DNA from: Aquabacterium sp.
GTDB lineage: Bacteria > Pseudomonadota > Gammaproteobacteria > Burkholderiales > Burkholderiaceae_C
DNA length: 47,233 bases
Direction of reading: 5' to 3'
NCBI RefSeq assembly: GCF_014378415.1
Contig: NZ_JACMNS010000178.1
Span: forward strand, 1 to 47,233
The position numbers were made by a program, and so were the translations under genes. The notes under the pieces were generated by a model. That model worked only from the letters and a program-made list of their open reading frames with translations, was not told where the DNA came from and ran no database searches. Positions 43,444 through 47,233 of this stretch are shown one piece after another (position 1 is the first letter of the stretch; the number at the start of each line of letters is the position of its first letter).

Positions 43444-44328
43444 ATGAAGATCAAGCGCGAATTCGTCCTGACCCTGTCGTGCCGCGACACGAAAGGCATT
43501 GTCCATGCCGTCTCGGGCCTGCTTTACCAAGCCGGGTGCAACATCATCGACTCGCAGCAGTTTGGCGATGTGCAAAACGAGGACAGCACTGGCTTGTTCT
43601 TCATGCGCGTGCATTTCGAGGCGCCCGAGCACCTGGCGGACGAGGCCACTTTGGCCAATTTGTTTGGTCACGTGCGCGAGCAATTCGCCATGACGGCCAC
43701 GATTCGAGTGCAGTCGCGCAAGCCGCGCGTGCTGATCATGGTCAGCAAACACGGACACTGCCTGAACGATTTGCTGTTCAGGTGGCAGTCAGGCCAGTTG
43801 CCGGTGGAGATCCCGGCCATCGTGTCCAACCACCCCGACTATGCCGAGCTGGCGGCCAGCTATGGCGTCGCGTTTCACCATTTAGCACTGCCCACAGGTG
43901 CTGGCCCTGATGAGAAACGGGCCCAGGAGCAGCAGGTAGAGGCGCTGGTTGACCAGGAGGGCGTCGACCTGGTGGTGCTGGCACGCTACATGCAAATTCT
44001 GAGTCCGGAGTTCTGTGCCTTCCTCAAAGGGCGGGCCATCAACATCCACCACAGTTTTTTGCCCAGCTTCAAGGGGGCCAAGCCTTACTATCAGGCGCAC
44101 GATCGTGGTGTGAAGCTGATTGGCGCGACGGCGCACTATGTGACAGCAGATCTGGACGAGGGGCCAATCATCGAACAGGATGTGGAGCGTGTGGATCACA
44201 CCTTGAGCCCGGAAGACTTCACCGCCGTCGGGCGAGATGTGGAATGCGTGGTGCTGGCGCGTGCGGTGAAGTGGCATGTCGAGCACCGCGTGTTGATGAA
44301 CGGTCACAAGACCGTGGTGTTCCGATGA
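43444..44328 (+). CDS. purU: Formyltetrahydrofolate deformylase
   Basis: A 294-residue enzyme hydrolysing 10-formyl-THF to formate and THF. An N-terminal ACT domain (about 1-85, starting FVLTLSCRDTKGIVHAVSG) is followed by the formyltransferase-type domain with NIHHSFLPSFKGAKPYYQA (core NIHHSFLPSF) and the catalytic Asp in TADLDEGPIIEQD. It balances one-carbon units, with glycine/methionine as effectors in E. coli. A TACAAT box at 43428-43433 lies so close to the ATG that the message may be leaderless. Confidence 0.95.
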   Translation: MKIKREFVLTLSCRDTKGIVHAVSGLLYQAGCNIIDSQQFGDVQNEDSTGLFFMRVHFEAPEHLADEATLANLFGHVREQFAMTATIRVQSRKPRVLIMVSKHGHCLNDLLFRWQSGQLPVEIPAIVSNHPDYAELAASYGVAFHHLALPTGAGPDEKRAQEQQVEALVDQEGVDLVVLARYMQILSPEFCAFLKGRAINIHHSFLPSFKGAKPYYQAHDRGVKLIGATAHYVTADLDEGPIIEQDVERVDHTLSPEDFTAVGRDVECVVLARAVKWHVEHRVLMNGHKTVVFR

Positions 44329-44375
44329 GCCCGGGATCGTTGTGTTCAAACCCGCTTGACGCTTGATGGACAACC

Positions 44376-44834
44376 ATGAGTGATCCCCGTGCCCGCAAAG
44401 CTTCTCAGGCCGCGCTCATGGCGTCGGCGGATGACACTGAGGCCACCTTCTACGAGGCCTTGCAGCAAGGGGACTTGGAGCGGTTGATGTCGGTCTGGTC
44501 TGATGACGAAGGGATTGCTTGCGTGCACCCGGGCGGGGTCAGGGTGGTGGGCGAGGTGGCCATCCGTGGCACTTTTGAGGCCATCTTTGCGAATGGTCCG
44601 GTGCAGGTGAGTTTGCAGCAGGTGCGGCGCCTTGAAAGCGACCATTGCGAGGTGCACCATGTGCTGGAGAAGGTGCAGGCCCTGACACCGGAGGGCTTGC
44701 AGACAGCGTTTGTGCTGGCCACGAATGTGTACTTGCGCACGGCCTTGGGGTGGCGCATGGTTTTGCACCATGCTAGCCCCGGCCAAGCTCATGAGCTTCA
44801 GGAGCTGGCCGAGCCGGCCGCCACTTTGCATTGA
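44376..44834 (+). CDS. SnoaL-like/NTF2-fold protein
   Basis: A 152-residue protein with an NTF2-like fold similar to the YybH/SnoaL_3 group: TEATFYEALQQGDLERLMSVW, ACVHPGG, and the C-terminal ATNVYLRTALGWRMVLHHAS (core GWRMVLHHAS). Such proteins bind small molecules or act as isomerase-like enzymes; the actual role is unknown. It lies 47 bases after purU and 9 bases before the hydrolase gene, so it is probably co-transcribed. Confidence 0.8.
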   Translation: MSDPRARKASQAALMASADDTEATFYEALQQGDLERLMSVWSDDEGIACVHPGGVRVVGEVAIRGTFEAIFANGPVQVSLQQVRRLESDHCEVHHVLEKVQALTPEGLQTAFVLATNVYLRTALGWRMVLHHASPGQAHELQELAEPAATLH

Positions 44835-44843
44835 CATTGGGCT

Positions 44844-45854
44844 ATGACCATGCAGTCGTACAGAGCGCCACGTTGGCTGGCAGGGCGGGGCGGTTGGGGT
44901 GGCAATGCGCAGACCATCTGGCCTGCGCTGTTTTCTCGGCCGCACACCAGTCCGGCCCCCGCCAACGTGCCGTACCAGCGGCAGCGTTGGGACACGCCCG
45001 ATGGGGATTTCGTTGATGTGGATTTGCTGCTGGCGCCCAAGGTCGGCGCCGCGCTCACGCCTTTGCTGGTGCTGTTCCATGGGCTGGAGGGCTCATCGCG
45101 CAGCCACTACGCGCTGGCGTTTGCCCACTGGGCCCGGGCGCAAGGTTGGTCGTACGCGGTGCCGCATTTCAGGGGTTGCTCCGGCGAGTTGAACCTGGGG
45201 CCGCGCTCCTACCATTCGGGCGATTTCATGGAGATCGACTGGATCTTGCGCCGCCTGCTGGCCGAGCATGGTGGTCCGATGGCGGTCGTGGGCATCTCGA
45301 TGGGGGGCAATGCCTTGCTGCGCTGGGCCCAGGAGTCAGGCACGGGGGCGGCCAAGGTGGCCAAGGCCGTGGCCACGGTGTCGTCTCCGATGGACCTGGC
45401 CGCAGCGGGCGAGGCCATCGGGCGTGGCTTCAACCGGCAGGTCTACACCCGCATGTTCCTGAAATCGATGAAGCCCAAGGCCTTGGCCAAGCTGGCGCAG
45501 TTTCCAGGTTTGTTCGATGAGCAGGCACTGCGCGCGTCTCGGGATCTGTTTGAGTTCGACAATGTGTTCACCGCGCCCCTGCATGGGTTCACGGGGACGC
45601 GCGACTATTGGGCGCGTTGTTCGGCCCAGCCGCGCTTGAACCTGATCACTGGCATGCCGGCCTTGGTGGTCAATGCGCGCAATGATCCGTTCATCCCCGG
45701 CGGCAGTTTGCCTGGTCTTGGCGACGTGGGAGGCTGGGTGACCTTGTGGCAGCCTGATGAGGGCGGCCATGTGGGCTTTCCGTCGGGCCCCATGCCTGGC
45801 CACGTGACCACCTTGCCGGAGGCCGTGGGGCCCTGGCTGGCGCAGTATCTTTGA
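44844..45854 (+). CDS. YheT-type alpha/beta hydrolase
   Basis: A 336-residue alpha/beta hydrolase of the YheT (UPF0017, ABHD1/3-like) family. It begins with WLAGRGGWGGNAQTIWPAL, the family start, has LLVLFHGLEGSSRSHYA and HFRGCSGELN, and carries the nucleophile in GISMGGNALLRW. The acid is probably in NARNDPFIPG and the histidine in DEGGHVGFP. It is probably an esterase or lipase of unknown substrate, cytoplasmic or membrane-associated. Confidence 0.9.
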   Translation: MTMQSYRAPRWLAGRGGWGGNAQTIWPALFSRPHTSPAPANVPYQRQRWDTPDGDFVDVDLLLAPKVGAALTPLLVLFHGLEGSSRSHYALAFAHWARAQGWSYAVPHFRGCSGELNLGPRSYHSGDFMEIDWILRRLLAEHGGPMAVVGISMGGNALLRWAQESGTGAAKVAKAVATVSSPMDLAAAGEAIGRGFNRQVYTRMFLKSMKPKALAKLAQFPGLFDEQALRASRDLFEFDNVFTAPLHGFTGTRDYWARCSAQPRLNLITGMPALVVNARNDPFIPGGSLPGLGDVGGWVTLWQPDEGGHVGFPSGPMPGHVTTLPEAVGPWLAQYL

Positions 45855-45873
45855 CCGACCAACAAGGGATTCC

Positions 45874-46419
45874 ATGGATGACATCGTCAAGTCTGCTTTG
45901 AAGAAGTGGCCCAATGTGCCGAACTGTTATGGGTGGTTGGCCCTGGATGCCCGGGGTGATTGGTACATGCGGGATGACCAGGTCCAGGCCGCCGGGCCTT
46001 TCCCTCAGGTCAAAGGCAGCCGCATCACGCACGACAAGTTGATCGACTTCATCAACCGCAATTACGAACCCGATGAGCGGGGCGCGTGGTTTTTTCAGAA
46101 TGGCCCACAGCGGGTGTACCTGGCGTTGGAGGCCGCGCCTTGGGTGCTGGGCGTGCAGCGCGAAGGCGAGTCGTTCAAGGTTGACACGCACACCCGCCAG
46201 GCCGTGAGCAAGGTACTCGGGGCTTGGCTGGACGAGTTGGGGCGCTTGTTCCTGGAGACCGACCTGGGCCTGGGCGTGGTGCGCTCCATGGACATGGACG
46301 CTGCGGCCAGTGCCGTGGAGGCGGGGGTGTGGGATCCGCAGGACATCCTGTTTGCGGAGTTGCCCCAGCGGTTCGCGTACTGTTTGAGCCCTCAGCCGAG
46401 CCCTGCCATTCAGGCATGA
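45874..46419 (+). CDS. Conserved hypothetical protein of Burkholderiales
   Basis: A 181-residue protein beginning MDDIVKSALKKWPNVPNCYGWLA, with GDWYMRDD, FINRNYEPDERGAWFFQNGPQ (core DERGAWFFQNG) and RVYLALEAAPWV. I recognise it as a widespread betaproteobacterial DUF of the 29xx series, but I am not certain of the number. No signal peptide or membrane segment is seen. It follows the hydrolase gene by 19 bases and ends at a strong terminator. Function is unknown. Confidence 0.75.
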   Translation: MDDIVKSALKKWPNVPNCYGWLALDARGDWYMRDDQVQAAGPFPQVKGSRITHDKLIDFINRNYEPDERGAWFFQNGPQRVYLALEAAPWVLGVQREGESFKVDTHTRQAVSKVLGAWLDELGRLFLETDLGLGVVRSMDMDAAASAVEAGVWDPQDILFAELPQRFAYCLSPQPSPAIQA

Positions 46420-46420
46420 A

Positions 46421-46445
46421 AAAGCCGGCTTCTTGAGCCGGCTTT
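46421..46445. terminator. Bidirectional terminator
   Basis: AAAGCCGGCT (46421-46430) and AGCCGGCTTT (46436-46445) form a perfect 10-base stem with loop TCTTG. It has A residues on one side and T residues on the other, and lies between two convergent genes. It should stop transcription from both directions. Confidence 0.85.
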
Positions 46446-46465
46446 GATCCACGCCAAACGTGGTT

Positions 46466-47023
46466 TTATTTGGCGTCGCTGGCGGGTGCCGAGGCAGCCG
46501 ATGCCGCCGCAGCGGGGGCTGCAGGCTCGGTGAATTTGGCGCCACCAGCATTGGCCATGTAAGCGGTGGCGCGCCCCACTTCCAGGTCGCTGAATTCGCC
46601 ACCAGCTTGCGGTGGCATGGCGTTCTTGCCCTTAAGTGCGGAGTGAATCAAGGCTTCCAGGCCTGCGCCGATGCGTGGGCCCCAGGCCGCGGCATCGCCC
46701 AGCTTGGGGGCGCCCAAGGCGCCGGAGGCATGGCAGGTGGCGCACTGGGCCTTGAACACTTCTTCACCGGAGCGGGGGCCGGCGTTGGCCGAGACCACTT
46801 TGACTTCTACCGAGGCGACCGGCCTGATGCGGTGGGCTGTGGCCTGCTCTGACAAGGCATCGCTGCCCGAAGAGCCGGTGTTGCTGGACACCACATACAT
46901 GACCAACATGATGATGACAATGATGGGAACGATGAATGCCAGCCCCACGGCCACGGCCAGTTGTTTGGGCGTTTTGATCGGGCCTTCGTGATCATCGTCG
47001 TGAGAATTGGGCGCTTGGCTCAT
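46466..47023 (-). CDS. Membrane-anchored cytochrome c (c5-like)
   Basis: A 185-residue protein with one membrane helix near residues 22-46 and a single c-type heme domain: CATCH for covalent heme, and Met in NAMPPQAGG as sixth ligand, with GLEALIHSALKG between. A Pro/Ala/Ser-rich tail follows. It faces the periplasm and carries electrons; the partner is unknown. The ATG at 47023 has GAGGAT just upstream; a longer open frame to 47170 runs into the tRNA region and was rejected. Confidence 0.9.
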   Translation of the reverse strand: MSQAPNSHDDDHEGPIKTPKQLAVAVGLAFIVPIIVIIMLVMYVVSSNTGSSGSDALSEQATAHRIRPVASVEVKVVSANAGPRSGEEVFKAQCATCHASGALGAPKLGDAAAWGPRIGAGLEALIHSALKGKNAMPPQAGGEFSDLEVGRATAYMANAGGAKFTEPAAPAAAASAASAPASDAK

Positions 47024-47155
47024 GGGATCCTCAGGGGCACTGGTTATCGTGGGCGCAGGCCTTGCGGCTGCTGGGCATGGCAGAAAATCCTGCCACAAAG
47101 GCCGGATTATAGGGGGGCTTGTCGCTGGCCCACTGTTAGAATCCGGCCCTGCGCT

Positions 47156-47231
47156 GCGCCCGTAGCTCAATGGATAGAGTACTGCCCTCCGAAGGCAGGG
47201 GTTGCTGGTTCGATCCCAGCCGGGCGCACCA
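47156..47231 (+). tRNA. tRNA-Arg (CCG)
   Basis: A 76-base cloverleaf: acceptor GCGCCCG / CGGGCGC, D arm AGCTCAATGGATAGAGT, anticodon stem CTGCC-CTCCGAA-GGCAG with anticodon CCG, T arm GCTGGTTCGATCCCAGC, and encoded CCA. It decodes CGG arginine codons. A TAGAAT at 47137-47142 may be its -10 box. It ends two bases before the window end. Confidence 0.95.
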
Positions 47232-47233
47232 TG

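Noticed and set aside
43360..43758. N-terminal extension of the ECF sigma frame over purU
   Set aside because: The first 133 codons are antisense to purU and do not resemble sigma factors; the ATG at 43359 gives the normal family length.
47024..47170. N-terminal extension of the cytochrome c frame
   Set aside because: It would run into the tRNA-Arg gene and lacks a ribosome site; the ATG at 47023 follows GAGGAT and precedes the membrane anchor.

Overview
The window reads as chromosomal DNA of a GC-rich betaproteobacterium, most likely order Burkholderiales and close to the Comamonadaceae / Aquabacterium-Leptothrix group. The taxon is inferred from gene content: an exosortase-B type exopolysaccharide locus, DUF1840, SapC and zf-CHCC proteins, the rsmI-yraN-diaA-dolP block, and a lipase with its dedicated foldase. 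No phage, insertion sequence, CRISPR array or rRNA gene is visible. Coding density is high, and many neighbours overlap by 1-17 bases.

Layout. (1) 1-5100, minus strand: an exopolysaccharide operon read epsF (chain length), epsG (tyrosine kinase), gmd (GDP-mannose 4,6-dehydratase), xrtB (exosortase B), epsI, then a gene leaving the window. Divergent from it, 5266-7393, lie an unusual membrane protein ending in a CxxC/CPxC module, a glycosyltransferase and a DUF1840 protein. (2) 7421-14712: a histidine phosphatase, then a TetR repressor divergent from a complete RND efflux pump (adaptor, permease, outer-membrane factor), with a 24-bp palindromic operator on the shared promoter. (3) 14701-17401: SapC-like protein, ubiA, proC. 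(4) 17411-23511: hybrid histidine kinase, LuxR-type regulator and yggS (minus), divergent from pilT, a stand-alone cyclic-nucleotide-binding protein and pilU (plus). (5) 23511-26940: a beta-hydroxyacid dehydrogenase, then dolP-like lipoprotein, diaA/gmhA-like SIS protein and yraN (minus), divergent from rsmI. (6) 27120-30682: secreted lipase, lipase foldase, tldD. (7) 30679-40260: the spc and alpha ribosomal operons (rplN to rplQ, with secY, infA, rpmJ, rpoA), starting from a strong promoter that overlaps the tldD stop codon, with a terminator/promoter junction between rpsK and rpsD. (8) 40489-47231: initiator tRNA, ilvE, zf-CHCC protein, ECF sigma and RskA-type anti-sigma, purU, SnoaL-like protein, YheT-like hydrolase, a conserved hypothetical protein, membrane-bound cytochrome c and tRNA-Arg(CCG).

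How the parts work together. EpsF and EpsG set polymer length, Gmd supplies a GDP-deoxysugar precursor, and XrtB/EpsI link the locus to exosortase protein sorting. The efflux operon is probably repressed by its divergent TetR protein. PilT and PilU power pilus retraction, with a cNMP sensor encoded between them. The lipase/foldase pair forms a type II-secreted enzyme with its folding helper. The ribosomal block is ordinary in content, but its control sites are informative.

No fully new multi-gene system is evident. The best leads are: the orphan membrane plus zinc-ribbon-like protein beside the EPS operon; the GspE-N/MshEN-like domain at the front of the EPS tyrosine kinase; the cNMP-binding protein between pilT and pilU; the divergent foldase motif; and several gene overlaps and overlapping regulatory sites. 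All function calls come from reading translated sequence, without database searches.
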